Below, piece by piece: positions 43,911 to 53,027 of a stretch of 64,000 bases of DNA. The stretch's first letter is position 1; the number at the start of each line of letters is the position of its first letter. The stretch is taken from positions 1 through 64,000 of the forward strand of contig NZ_JAUSRE010000022.1 in the NCBI RefSeq assembly GCF_030811655.1, given 5' to 3'. Below the pieces are notes generated by a model that had not been told where the DNA came from, ran no database searches, and was given only the letters and a program-made list of their open reading frames with translations. A program made the translations under genes and the position numbers. This DNA is from Pseudarthrobacter enclensis (GTDB taxonomy: Bacteria > Actinomycetota > Actinomycetes > Actinomycetales > Micrococcaceae).

Positions 43911-44102
43911 ATGCAAAGCCCTGACCTCACCCATATCTCCGCCATCACCTACCGACCCGCCGCCGATACCGCGCCGGCAGGCTCAGACACTGCCGCCGAA
44001 GCGCACCTGGCCCATGCCGCAGCCGCGTACCCTCCGGCAGCAGCCGGCCCCGCGGACCTCACCTGGGCGTCTGAGACAACCCGCGACGTCCTGGACAGCT
44101 AG
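43911..44102 (+). CDS. Small hypothetical protein, 63 aa, ends at an in-frame amber
   Basis: Ala/Pro/Thr-rich small protein of unknown function starting at ATG 43911. Its TAG stop (44100) is followed in the same frame, after one codon, by a GTG-started 51-codon frame (44106-44261). The two could be one original protein interrupted by an amber mutation, or two coupled small genes. Confidence 0.45.
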   Translation: MQSPDLTHISAITYRPAADTAPAGSDTAAEAHLAHAAAAYPPAAAGPADLTWASETTRDVLDS

Positions 44103-44105
44103 GTC

Positions 44106-44261
44106 GTGGACCTGCTGGCCGCCGAGAACGTCCCGCAGCTGGCGACCACGATCCCCACCCGCGAGAGCTTCAAGCACACCCACGGCACCTACCCCACCCG
44201 CACCGCGCTCGGCCCCTGGATCCAGGTCGCCGAGGAGATCCAGGAGATAAGCCGCCCGTGA
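44106..44261 (+). CDS. Small hypothetical protein, 51 aa (or distal part of the preceding gene)
   Basis: Frame VDLLAAENVPQLATTIPTRE... to EEIQEISRP. Its TGA overlaps the GTG of the next gene (GTGA), the usual sign of translational coupling, which supports that it is translated. No family recognised. Confidence 0.45.
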   Translation: MDLLAAENVPQLATTIPTRESFKHTHGTYPTRTALGPWIQVAEEIQEISRP

Positions 44262-44536
44262 GCACCAAGCCCACCCCCGGCGCCGCCCGCGGCCGTCGCA
44301 CACCCGCCCCGGCCACTCCGACCGACGGCCCGGACATGACCCTGGCCTACGCCGCCCACGCACAGGCCGCCACCGAGCCCATCAAGGCCACCTCCATCCG
44401 CCTGCCCGAACGCCTGCACAAGCACCTGCGCCGGCACAGCGTCGAGGCCGGGGTACCCATGTCCCAGCTGATCATCCAGGCCATCAAGCCCAGCACCCCG
44501 AACAGTGACCGCACTACCGCAGTAACGCAAGCGTGA
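44258..44536 (+). CDS. Ribbon-helix-helix/CopG-like small protein, 92 aa
   Basis: A disordered N-terminal half, then IKATSIRLPERLHKHLRRHSVEAGVPMSQLIIQAI, a ribbon-helix-helix layout (strand TSIRLPERL, two helices). GTG start overlapping the previous stop. A long inverted repeat (44513-44554) lies across its 3' end and could be its operator. Confidence 0.6.
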   Translation: MSTKPTPGAARGRRTPAPATPTDGPDMTLAYAAHAQAATEPIKATSIRLPERLHKHLRRHSVEAGVPMSQLIIQAIKPSTPNSDRTTAVTQA

Positions 44537-44554
44537 ATGCGGTACTGCGGTAGT
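44513..44554. repeat. 12-bp inverted repeat across a gene end
   Basis: ACTACCGCAGTA (44513-44524) and TACTGCGGTAGT (44543-44554) are perfectly complementary; GCGGTAGT recurs in TGCACTGCTACC just downstream. Terminator or protein-binding site. Confidence 0.55.
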
Positions 44555-44795
44555 TGCACTGCTACCCCGGTCTGAGCAAGGGTGGGGGCTACCGGGTGGC
44601 CGCGCGCGGCCCGGGCGGAAGTGAAATGCCCGCGCCCCCTATATCGATCAAGACAAGGGCGGGGGCGCCCACACTAGAACGGGAGAACAGGCGGCTCACT
44701 CACTGTCGCGGCCCTTAAAGAAGGACATCGCGACGGGTCTCACCCTACGGGGAAGAACCGACCCGAACCGCGGACATCCACAGGGCGCGGGCCGT
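44537..44795. other. GC-rich gap without a gene
   Basis: Apart from the right arm of the inverted repeat I see no gene. A TATATCGATC stretch near 44640 is the only A/T-rich patch. Confidence 0.4.
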
Positions 44796-45203
44796 TCAGG
44801 GCTGGCCGGCCTTGGTGGTGTCAAGTGCCTTGTAGATCGTGGGCCGAGAGACTCCGAACGAGTGTGTCACAGCAGCCACGGGCTGCCCTCCGGCCACCGC
44901 GGCCCGGACCGCGGCGGTCTTCTCCTCATCCAACTTCGGCTTCGGCCCCGGACGCCGTCCGGCCGCACGGGCCCGGGCCACGCCCTCGAAGGTGCGCTCA
45001 CGCAGCAGATCCCGTTCCCACTCGGCCAGCATCAACAGCATGTTCAGCATCAGCCGTCCCGAGGCCGTGGAGGTGTCCAGGTCCACGTCCAACGCCTGCA
45101 AGCCGATCCCCCGATCAGCCAGGGCCTGCACGGTGCGCAACGCATCCGGCAGGGACCGGCCAACCGGTCCAGACGCATGACGACGAGGGTGTCCTCCCCA
45201 CAC
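44796..45203 (-). pseudogene. Truncated, frameshifted serine resolvase
   Basis: The C-terminal two thirds of a resolvase (ALADRGIGLQALDVDLDTST, LNMLLMLAEWERDLLRERT, and HTH GQPVAAVTHSFGVSRPTIYKAL) are intact. Upstream, VVMRLDRL is in a different frame, so one base has been lost within the RLDRLGRS motif (around 45165), and the catalytic N-terminus is missing. Non-functional. Confidence 0.75.
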
Positions 45204-45362
45204 GCAGGATGGCCGGTCGCACTGATCCTCTACGGTCGAGACGGCGGGGATGTCACACCGTCATCGGCAACGGCATGCACATCTCGGCCCGGTGCATCCT
45301 GGGCATCGCGCTATTGTTGGGCATCGTGACGACGCCGCCAGAGCGGACCGGGCACCCATGCG

Positions 45363-45448
45363 GCACCGCGCACCCCACTTTGGCGGAGTGCGCGGTGCGG
45401 TGGAGAACCACCCAGACTGAGCCTGACGAAACAGGCGGCGTCGCTCAG
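45363..45448 (-). terminator. Two hairpins at the fdhA 3' end
   Basis: Perfect 11-bp arms GCACCGCGCAC (45363-45373)/GTGCGCGGTGC (45388-45398), and CTGAGC/GCTCAG (45417-45448), the latter overlapping the fdhA stop codon. Probable termination region of fdhA. Confidence 0.55.
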
Positions 45449-46638
45449 CGGGCGATCATCCCGTGGGGGTCGATGACGAACTTCTCCACGGAGCCCTGGT
45501 CGAACTCCGCGTAGGCCTGGGGTGCCTCGTCCAGGCTGATCACGCGCGGGTTGACCATCTCCGTCAGGTACGGCATCCGGTCCCACAGGATCGACATCAT
45601 CAGCTGGCGGTTGTAGCGCATGATGGGCGCCTGGCCGCCGATGATGTGGGGGGACTTGATCCAGGCCTTGCCGAAGTCCACCGGGAAGGTGCCCTCCTGC
45701 TCGGCCTTCGTCTCCGCGATCGGGTCCGGCCCGTAGATGCCGATGATGCCCGTGGCTCCGCCCGGACGGGTGATGTCCAGGACCTGGTTCACGGCGGCGA
45801 TCGGCTGCATCTCATCGGCCGCGGAGCCCAGGCCGTGGGCCTCGGAGCCGACGTAGTCCACCGCGCAGTCCACCATCGGCTCGCCGAGGATGTCGTTCAC
45901 GGCGTCCTGCAGGTTCTCCGTGGCGGAGAGGTCGATAGTTTCGCAGCCGTGCTTGCGTACCAGCTCCAGCCGCGAGGCGTCCTGGTCGCCCACGATGATG
46001 CACGAGGCGCCCAGCAGCCGAGCGGCAGCCGCGGCGCACCGGCCCACGGGGCCGGCACCGGCGATGTAGACGGTGGAGCCGGGCTTGGCGCCGGCCGCCA
46101 TGAGACCGTGGAACGCCGTGGGGAGGATGTCCGAGAGCACGGCCAGATCCAGGATCTTCTCCATAGCCTGCTCCTGGTCCGGGAAGCGCAGCAGCTGGAA
46201 GTCGGCGTACGGCACGAACAGGTACTCGGCCTGTCCGCCCTGGAAATCGCCCAGATTGAAGCCGTAGGCGGCGCACGCCTGCTCCGGGTTGGCGGTCTCA
46301 CACACCTCGGTGCGGCCGGCGCGGCAGTTGCGGCAGCGGCCGCAGGCCACGTTGAACGGCACGGAGACGAGGTCACCCTCCTTCAGGAACTGGACGTCGC
46401 TGCCGACCTCCAGCACCTGGCCGGTCATCTCGTGACCCAGCACCATGCCCTCGGGCACGGGGAAGGACCCGCGGTAGATGTGCAGGTCGCTGCCGCAGAT
46501 GTTGGTGGCGACGATCTTGAGGATGACGCCGTGCGGGGCGGCGGAGCCGTCGGGCATCTCCAGCTTGGGGAAGTCCAGCTCGTCGACGCGCACGTCCTTG
46601 ATGCCGTGGAATGCCACGGCGCGGTTCTTGGTGGTCAT
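45445..46638 (-). CDS. fdhA: Glutathione-independent formaldehyde dehydrogenase, 397 aa
   Basis: Zinc-containing medium-chain dehydrogenase of the Pseudomonas putida FdhA/formaldehyde dismutase group, which carries tightly bound NAD and oxidises formaldehyde to formate without a thiol cofactor. Catalytic zinc ligands: NICGSDLH (C48) and GHE (H69). Structural zinc: CGRCRNCRAGRTEVC (99-113). Rossmann motif GAGPVG (194-199), then HGLGSAADE and the closing KFVIDPHGMI. Full length. It lies alone on the minus strand next to an IS5 element; a broken paralogue exists at 62503. Cytosolic. Confidence 0.88.
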   Translation of the reverse strand: MTTKNRAVAFHGIKDVRVDELDFPKLEMPDGSAAPHGVILKIVATNICGSDLHIYRGSFPVPEGMVLGHEMTGQVLEVGSDVQFLKEGDLVSVPFNVACGRCRNCRAGRTEVCETANPEQACAAYGFNLGDFQGGQAEYLFVPYADFQLLRFPDQEQAMEKILDLAVLSDILPTAFHGLMAAGAKPGSTVYIAGAGPVGRCAAAAARLLGASCIIVGDQDASRLELVRKHGCETIDLSATENLQDAVNDILGEPMVDCAVDYVGSEAHGLGSAADEMQPIAAVNQVLDITRPGGATGIIGIYGPDPIAETKAEQEGTFPVDFGKAWIKSPHIIGGQAPIMRYNRQLMMSILWDRMPYLTEMVNPRVISLDEAPQAYAEFDQGSVEKFVIDPHGMIAR

Positions 46639-46738
46639 GGAAACTGTTCCCTTTCTGTCTCCAGCGCGGCCCCTGACGGAGCGGGAGGAGGGGCGAACCC
46701 GAGGGGGAGTCCCGGTCCCGGGCTATACGGAAACACTA

Positions 46739-47679
46739 GGGCGTGTCTGACAAAAAATCCAGGGGCCCACTGGCACCTTGGAAGGCATGTCCCGGTTCCA
46801 CATCCTCTCTGATGCTCAGTGGGAGCTGATCGCCCCGATGCTGCCTACTCGCACGGGCCGGCAGGGCAGGCCGTTCTCGGATGCGCGGATGATGGTTGAG
46901 GCCATCATCTGCCGGTACCGGTGCGGGATCGCCTGGCGCGATCTGCCCAAGGTCTTTGGTCCGTGGCAGACCGTGTGGACCTGGCATCGACGCATGGCCG
47001 AAGAAGGCACCTGGGACACGGTGCTGGCAACACTGACCGCCGCCGCGGACGCGGAAGGCCTGATCGACTGGTCGGTGGCGGTGGACTCCACGATCGCCCG
47101 GGCACATCAGCACGCCACGAACACCACCCGCCACACAGGGGAATGGATCGAACTACAAGAATCCGCGTGAAGAGCCGGCCGATCACGGCATCGGACGTTC
47201 TCGCGGCGGGCTGAGCACGAAGATCCATCAGCTCGTCGACGGTGCAGGGCTGCCACTGGTCAGCCTGATCACCCCTGGCCAAGCAGGAGACTCGCCCATG
47301 CTGCTGCCGCTGCTGGAACAGCTGCGTGTGACCCGGCCGGCAGGTCGGCCCCACACCCGCCCGGACGCGGTCCTGGGCGACAAGGCGTACTCATCACGGG
47401 CGATCCGCACCCATCTGCGCACTCGTAGCATCAAGACCGTGATCCCCGAGCCGGCGGACCAACAGGGCCACCGGAAACGCCGGGGCTCCCACGATGGGCG
47501 GCCCGTGGGCCTCGACGCGGCCGCCTACAAAGGGCCGCAACGTCATCGAGCGCCAGTACGCCCAACTCAAGCAGTGGCGCGGGCTGGCAACCCGGTACGA
47601 CAAGTACTCCACCGTCTACCGGGCTGCCGTGGTGCTGAACGCGGTGATCGCGTGGTCCAAACGATTGTCAGACACGCCC
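46739..47679 (+). mobile_element. IS5-family element (IS427-like), 941 bp, degenerate
   Basis: Terminal inverted repeats GGGCGTGTCTGACAA and its complement at the right end, flanked on both sides by TA. The transposase is spread over three frames. Confidence 0.8.
46778..47170 (+). pseudogene. IS5-family transposase, first part
   Basis: N-terminal part: LSDAQWELIAPMLPTRTGRQGRP, RYRCGIAWRDLPKVFGPWQTVW, and the first catalytic aspartate in VAVDSTIARAHQH. Stops at 47168. The remainder continues in the +1 frame, which could be programmed frameshifting or a mutation. Confidence 0.7.
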
Positions 47680-47682
47680 TAG
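47169..47682 (+). pseudogene. IS5-family transposase, second part with a further frameshift
   Basis: Reads GRSRGGLSTKIHQLVDG and AVLGDKAYSSRAIRTHLR (second D) in one frame. Then in AYKG(R)NVIERQYAQLKQWRGL the frame changes at the A-run near 47530, where one extra A appears. A second shift within the catalytic E region makes this copy unlikely to be active by itself. Confidence 0.7.
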
Positions 47683-47815
47683 GTGTTGTGGGTTATGACA
47701 TTGGTGACACGCTACTGAAGGCTGGTGGGGAGCCCAAAGGGGGAGCTTGAGGCCATTCACCTTTGGATGAGTACCCTCGCCTTCGGTACTCGGTCGACGC
47801 CGGTAGGGTCGATGC

Positions 47816-48106
47816 ATGCCCTTTGACCTGCCGCGCCGATCTCACGTGTTCGTGGATGAGTCCAAAGCAGGCAGCTATTACCTTGCAGCCGCCGTGGTCC
47901 CGCCCTCCGGCGTGACGGCCGCGCGGTCGGCCATCAAAGGACTCCGGCACAAGGGCAGCTCGGCGGTGCACTTCAAAAGTGAGCGGGACGCCACACGGCG
48001 TTCCTTCCTCAAGGGCGCTGCGTCGACCGGAGTGAAGACCGTGGTCTACATCGTTGACGGACAGCCCGTTCGTTATCTTCAGTCCGGGCGCCGAGCCTGC
48101 GTCTGA
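47816..48106 (+). pseudogene. 5' fragment of a DUF3800-like protein
   Basis: Begins HVFVDESKAGSYYLAAAVV, the opening of DUF3800-type (RNase H-like) proteins with the VDES motif. It continues to TVVYIVDGQPV and then loses coherent sequence at about 48075, where the Tn554-like element appears to begin. ATG 47816 has a -10-like TAGGGT close upstream. Apparently truncated by transposition. Confidence 0.5.
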
Positions 48107-48188
48107 CGTGGGCTTTTGTGTTGTGGACGGTGTCTTCGACGCAGCTGCCTGACGCGTTCGCTCTGGTTATTCGGCGTCGGATTGTTGT

Positions 48189-48608
48189 TCATCCGTAATG
48201 TTCCGGAGCTGCAGTGCTGCCTTGTCCCTGCTGGTTTGCCCGCTGGTCGCCGAGTGCATGGGCGAGCCGACGACGGAGCTTGTCATTTTCCTCGGTGAGC
48301 CTGCGGACGCGTTCGTTGGCTGCCTGTAACCGGGCCAGCAGGGATGCGTCGGAGGCCCGCTGGCTGGCGGGGATCGCTGGCACGGGCGCACGCCGGGTAG
48401 CTGCACGAAGCCTTTCGATTTCCGCGCGGAGATCGGGCTGGGTATAGAGAAAGGCCCGGGAAACGCCAGCGTGGCGGGCGACGGCGTCGAACGAAACAGC
48501 GGCGCCGCTCTTGTCGAGTTCTCTGAGCGTCCGGATCGTTTTGGACCGGGCGAGCTCATGACGCCCGCGGGCCGTGGCGGCGAGGTGCCTGGCGTTCTCA
48601 GCTGGCAT
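48189..48608 (-). CDS. DUF6262 protein of a Tn554-like recombinase unit, 139 aa
   Basis: HTH at about 45-65 (VSFDAVARHAGVSRAFLYTQPDLR) followed by a heptad coiled coil (LARLQAANERVRRLTEENDKLRRRL). This is the pattern of the small TnpC-like partner encoded after the tyrosine recombinases of Tn554-like elements. ATG 48608 overlaps the recombinase stop by 11 bp. Presumably modulates transposition. Confidence 0.7.
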   Translation of the reverse strand: MPAENARHLAATARGRHELARSKTIRTLRELDKSGAAVSFDAVARHAGVSRAFLYTQPDLRAEIERLRAATRRAPVPAIPASQRASDASLLARLQAANERVRRLTEENDKLRRRLAHALGDQRANQQGQGSTAAPEHYG

Positions 48609-50544
48609 CGGCTGTCCTCTCGGAGCGGACGGCATCGTCCTCGAGCGTGCCGATGATGGTGCCGAGGTTCTCGGCGACCTGCCGGTTCATCTCCGCCAGC
48701 CGGGTCTGGCCGCGGGCTTCGGCGGCACTGATGATCTGCAGGACCTGGGTGCGGTGTTCGCGGTGCTGGGGCAAGAACTCGCCGGTGGTGATGAACATCG
48801 GACAAGTCAGGCAGGCGTTTGCGTGCGGGCATGTCTTTTGGACGGGGAGGCCGCAGAATCCGTTAGGCAGGGCCTGGGTGACCCGGCCGAGTCGCTGCTT
48901 GGCCCAGGCTGCCTCGGCCAGTGTGCTCTCCGGGTCCAGGACGACGGTGGTGCCGCTGATGTCGATCTTCCGCGCGGTCTCCCAATGGCGGCGGATGGTG
49001 GTGTCGTGCAGGCGGGCGTAGTGGGCAGTCATCTGCGGTGAGTCGTGGTCGAGGATGCGGCGGACGACTTCCTGAGGGACGTCCTTGTTGATGAGGCGGG
49101 TTCCCAGCGTGTGGCGCCATTGGTGCGGGGTCAGCTGGACTGGCCGGCCGTGTTCGTCGCGGATCTCGCAGCGCTCCAGCCACCGGTAGAGGGCGCCCCG
49201 GTAGGTGCTGCTACTCATCGGCTGGAGCCCGTCCGGGTTCTTCAGCAGTCTCGGGAAGAGCCTTGGCGACCGCCCGACGCTGGTCTGCCGTGCGGTGATC
49301 AGGGCGTGGAGTTCCTCGTCGATCGGGACCAGTGCCTCGCGTTTCATCTTGTGGTTGAAATAGCGCAGATACGGTGCCCGGTCCGCGTCGAGGACGATGC
49401 AATCGCGTTCCAGTTTCAGACCGTCATTCACACGCAGTCCGCAGCGGATCAGGATCAGCGTCGCCAGCCGGTGCGCGTCGTCTTCGAAACGGTGAAGATT
49501 ATCCGGATGCTCGATCTGGGCCATGACATGTTCGGCCAAAGCCCGTGGGGGACGTTCGGACCGTTTGGGATAGTCGGTGCTGAACAGCATCGCCGTGGCG
49601 GGCAGTGTGGCGTCCCATGCATGCGTGCGGATGGCCGTGAGGAAGGCGTTGAGTTGGCCGATCTGGTCGCCGTGGCGTTGCCGGCCGGCCATCTCGGTCT
49701 GCAGGTCGGCCAGGTAGTGTTCGATCACCGTCCGGTCAACGCCCCCCAGCGACGCGACACCCGTCCGATGGCAGAAGCGGGCGAAACGGATCAGGGAGCG
49801 CAGCCCGCGGCGGACAGTTTCCAGCACCAGCCCGGTGGACAGCTGCCAGCGCACCCACCGTTTGACCAGGTCCCGTAGCCACGGCTGCGGAATCGGGTCG
49901 AAGCTCAAGGTGGGGTTGCCTTCGAAGCCGAGCCGGCGCAACTGCCACACGTCCCGGCCGTATTCGCCTTCCCAGCCTCCGGCCTGGGCAAGGTCCTCGA
50001 TCCGCCGGCGCGCGTAGAGCAGCAGCGCACGGGGATTGGAGTCCTTCGGTGCAGGCCGGCCGATGCTGGTCCTCCAGTGGTCTTCGGTGCATTCCAGCAA
50101 TGATGAGCCCGCCGTCTCCCGGAGAAACCTCACGACCTGCATCACCACCGCCGGAGGCGTTTTGGTGCTGCGGTCAGCCCGCCTGCACTGCAGCGCATAC
50201 TGGAGCTCGAGTTTGAGCTGCGGCGCCAGCCCGTTTAGCCTGACAACCTGGTCTGCGAGCACTACGGCCGGGTTGAACCTGCCGAGGAACTCTTCCAACT
50301 CGGGCCGCCCGTTGGCCCGCCACGTGGAATTATGGGCATGGCAAAGCGGTCCTGCCGCCTGGGGCCACAACACACAGTGTGTGACGCGGCAGACGGCCCC
50401 GGCTTCCGGCTGTTTGACCGCCGGTGCGGTTCCAAGCCAGGTGTCCAATTCGGGTCGGCCGCTTCGATCCCACCGCTGAGCATGCAGGGTGCACATCCCG
50501 GACCGTGCGGAACCATAACCGCACCCGTCGACCCGGCAAACCAT
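48598..50544 (-). CDS. Tn554 TnpB-like tyrosine recombinase, 648 aa
   Basis: Site-specific tyrosine recombinase. Catalytic core in the C-terminal half: RCGLRVNDG (first R), HQWRHTLGTRL (HxxR), and LDHDSPQMTAHY with the nucleophile tyrosine. A cysteine cluster follows (CPHANACLTCP). The N-terminus has tandem zinc-finger-like modules (CRVDGCGYG..GMCTLHAQRW..GRPEL, then CRVTHC..GPLCHAHNSTW..GRPEL). A further module lies in frame upstream of this ATG without a standard start codon (see 50545-50745), so the true N-terminus is uncertain and may be truncated. Confidence 0.8.
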   Translation of the reverse strand: MVCRVDGCGYGSARSGMCTLHAQRWDRSGRPELDTWLGTAPAVKQPEAGAVCRVTHCVLWPQAAGPLCHAHNSTWRANGRPELEEFLGRFNPAVVLADQVVRLNGLAPQLKLELQYALQCRRADRSTKTPPAVVMQVVRFLRETAGSSLLECTEDHWRTSIGRPAPKDSNPRALLLYARRRIEDLAQAGGWEGEYGRDVWQLRRLGFEGNPTLSFDPIPQPWLRDLVKRWVRWQLSTGLVLETVRRGLRSLIRFARFCHRTGVASLGGVDRTVIEHYLADLQTEMAGRQRHGDQIGQLNAFLTAIRTHAWDATLPATAMLFSTDYPKRSERPPRALAEHVMAQIEHPDNLHRFEDDAHRLATLILIRCGLRVNDGLKLERDCIVLDADRAPYLRYFNHKMKREALVPIDEELHALITARQTSVGRSPRLFPRLLKNPDGLQPMSSSTYRGALYRWLERCEIRDEHGRPVQLTPHQWRHTLGTRLINKDVPQEVVRRILDHDSPQMTAHYARLHDTTIRRHWETARKIDISGTTVVLDPESTLAEAAWAKQRLGRVTQALPNGFCGLPVQKTCPHANACLTCPMFITTGEFLPQHREHRTQVLQIISAAEARGQTRLAEMNRQVAENLGTIIGTLEDDAVRSERTADAS

Positions 50545-50745
50545 GTTCGGCTGTTGCCGCTTCCACCGTGGGTCGGTCGCGGCGATGAAGGTTTCCAGCT
50601 CCGGCCGCCCGGCGTTCTGCCACCGCAGGTGATGACCGGAGCAAAGTCCATAACCCGCCCGTCCCGCACGTCCGCAGCCGCCGACACGGCAAAGACTGGA
50701 ACCGAAAATCGGATCGTCGGCAGCGAAAATCAGGGTGTCGGAGCG
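50545..50745 (-). other. In-frame upstream extension of the recombinase with a third zinc module
   Basis: The same frame stays open from a TGA near 50770 to the ATG at 50544. It encodes another CRVGGCGRAGRAGYGLCSGHH..GRPELETF unit, matching the two tandem modules downstream, but contains no ATG, GTG or TTG. Either translation starts at a rare codon or the gene's original 5' end was lost at the junction near 50745. Confidence 0.55.
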
Positions 50746-50894
50746 GAACTGGGGTGGCTTGTGAATTCGTCAAATATCCAACGTTAGGCGTTAATGCATC
50801 CGAAGATGTACGTGAAAATCCACAGATTGACAACCTGTGCCCCACGGTAGGACAGTCGAAGTTTTCCATGGTGGGATGCTGACAAAAGGTAATC

Positions 50895-51110
50895 ATGACT
50901 GAGTTCACGACGACGTTACAAGCGTTTGAGATAGCACGGGTGCGAGCGAGTATTGCTCAGCACGAGGAGACGCGGCTATTGCATATGGCTATCTATGATG
51001 CCCGCGAGGCTGGTATGTCAGTGCGAGAGGCTTCGACGGCACTTCGGGTGCCGAAGAGCACGGTCGCGGACGCCGAGGATAAGATGAGGCGAAGACCACT
51101 CCATCGCTGA
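50895..51110 (+). CDS. Small HTH protein, 71 aa
   Basis: A helical N-terminal part, then a predicted HTH (AREAGMSVREASTALRVPKSTVADAEDKM). Opens a + strand pair with the HerA-like gene 50 bp downstream. No family assigned. Confidence 0.55.
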   Translation: MTEFTTTLQAFEIARVRASIAQHEETRLLHMAIYDAREAGMSVREASTALRVPKSTVADAEDKMRRRPLHR

Positions 51111-51161
51111 TTGCTGGCGTACCGGTGGTCTCGCCAGTCGCCCTTAGCCGAAGGATGCACC

Positions 51162-52555
51162 GTGACAACAGCTAGCTCGATCGACGGTCGCCTTTTCAGT
51201 ACTTGGGATCAATCGATGCCCCCTTCGTCCCGGGCTCCTTCGTCACCACGGGGCACTCATCCGGCCTGCGCCACATCGGACTCATCGACCACGTCACCCT
51301 CACCGACACCGGCGCGCTCTCCGGCGAAGGTCGTGTGCTGGGGTCAATCGACGCAGACGGCAACCTAACCACATCACGTGCGAGCCCATTCTTCGAGACT
51401 GCGCTTCTGAAGGCGACGGCTGACGAGATCGAGTCGGTATACCAGGCGGCCGGTGCGACGCTTGGCGTGGGCACACTCGTGGAAACGCCCGAGATCGAGG
51501 CAAAACTCATTCCTAGCAGATTCAACCGACACACATTCTGGTGTGGGCAGAGTGGCTCAGGCAAGACCTATGCGCTCGGCGTCGTACTGGAACAGCTCTT
51601 GATCCACACGGCATTGCCGATGGTCATCTTCGACCCCAATGCCGACTTCGTACGTCTCCGCGACTTGCGCTCAGACAGCCAGACCGACGCGCATCGCGCT
51701 CTCCGGGGCCGCGACATCCGGGTCCTAAGACCCGGTGGACAGGGTCCGGAAGCCCTCCGAGCACGCTTTCGAGATTTTTCCATGCAATCAAGAGCAGCGG
51801 TCCTCCGTCTCGACCCCATAGTCGACAGGGACGAGTACAACGTGCTCACACGGGTCACCGGCGACAAAGACATAGACCGTGAGGGGATCCTGCCAGCGCT
51901 GCGTGCCAACGATGATCCTGCAGCGGATCTGCTCATCAAGCGGGTCGAGAATCTTCGGATGGCCGATTGGACCGTGTGGGCCCATGGTGGTGCAGACGTG
52001 AACACCGTCCTGGATGAGCGACCCGACGCGACTGTGCTCGACATCGGAGGCTTCGCCTATCACCCCGGCGAGAAGCTAGTCATCGCCCTCGCCGTTCTCG
52101 ATGACCTGTGGGCGAAGCGCGAAGCCCGCAGGCCGATCCTCATCGTCATCGACGAGGCACACAACCTGTGTTCACCTGATAACGACAGCCCCCTGCATCG
52201 GGCCGTGCGCGAGCGGATCATCCAGATCGCCGCCGAAGGCCGCAAGTTCGGGTTGTGGTTGCTGCTGTCGACCCAGAGGCCCTCCAAGATCCATCCGAGC
52301 ATTCTCTCCCAATGCGACAACCTGGCGCTGATGCGAATGAGCTCGCCCGTGGACCTTACGGAACTTGCAACCGTCTTCGGGTTCGTTCCCCCGTCAATGC
52401 TCGCCCGTTCGCCCCGATTTCAACAGGGTGAAGCCCTCTTCGCCGGCGGCTTCGTGCCGGCGCCGACTCTGCTCAAGGTTCAAGACCGTCTCACCCACGA
52501 GGGCGGCTCAGACGTGGGCGTGCCCCCTGCGTTGATGTCCCCACCCACCGACTGA
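51162..52555 (+). CDS. HerA-like (DUF87) ATPase, start region probably frameshifted
   Basis: Hexameric FtsK/HerA-type P-loop ATPase: Walker A CGQSGSGKTYAL, MVIFDPNADFVRL, Walker B PILIVIDEAHNLCSP, and LLLSTQRPSKIHPSILSQCDNLALMRM. The core frame is open from TTG 51203, which lacks a ribosome binding site. A GTG at 51162 with GAAGGA upstream opens another frame that would join this one if a base is missing near TTTTCAGT (about 51191-51200). No NurA partner is present; HerA-like ATPases act in end processing or in defence systems with a nuclease effector, which I do not find here. Confidence 0.65.
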
Positions 52556-52573
52556 CCTGGGGACAGCCGACGT

Positions 52574-52800
52574 GTGACGGGCACCGCCGACGCTGAAACT
52601 AGTCGGGGTAGCCCCGTCACCAAGGCCCGAACCGGGACGGTGTGCCGCAAACTCATCCAGGTTCCGGCGCGCATCGCCACAAGGGCCAGGAAAATCCGGC
52701 TCCGCATGCCGGTGGCTTGGCCTTGGCAACCCGAATGGGAACGGGTCTTCACAGCCATCCACGCCCCACCCCACGTGGCATGGGAACCGTTCATCGCGCC
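52574..52800 (+). pseudogene. 3' remnant of an IS1380-family transposase
   Basis: Frame KLIQVPARIATRARKIRLRM.. WPWQPEWERVF resembles the C-terminal end of IS1380-type transposases. The 5' part is absent. The remaining sequence to 53027 shows no gene. Confidence 0.5.
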
Positions 52801-53027
52801 TTCACCGGCGAAGCTGGGAAACCACCGTGGAACATCCACTGGCAGCGAGGCCGGCCAGCCGTGCCCAAAACGAAACCGCCCCCGACCGCAGAAATCAAAC
52901 GACGGTCAGAGGCGGATCGGTGGATTCAGGTTAAGAACTCACCACGGGTGACTGGTTCCAGCGTCGAAGCGCGGGCACCAATTTTGGCTTCCTCGCCTCG
53001 GCGCCTATAAGAAATATTCGTCACTTT

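Noticed and set aside
45463..46812. 449-codon frame antisense to fdhA
   Set aside because: Repeats of Gly/Ala/Val/His-rich sequence without domains, opposite an intact enzyme gene.
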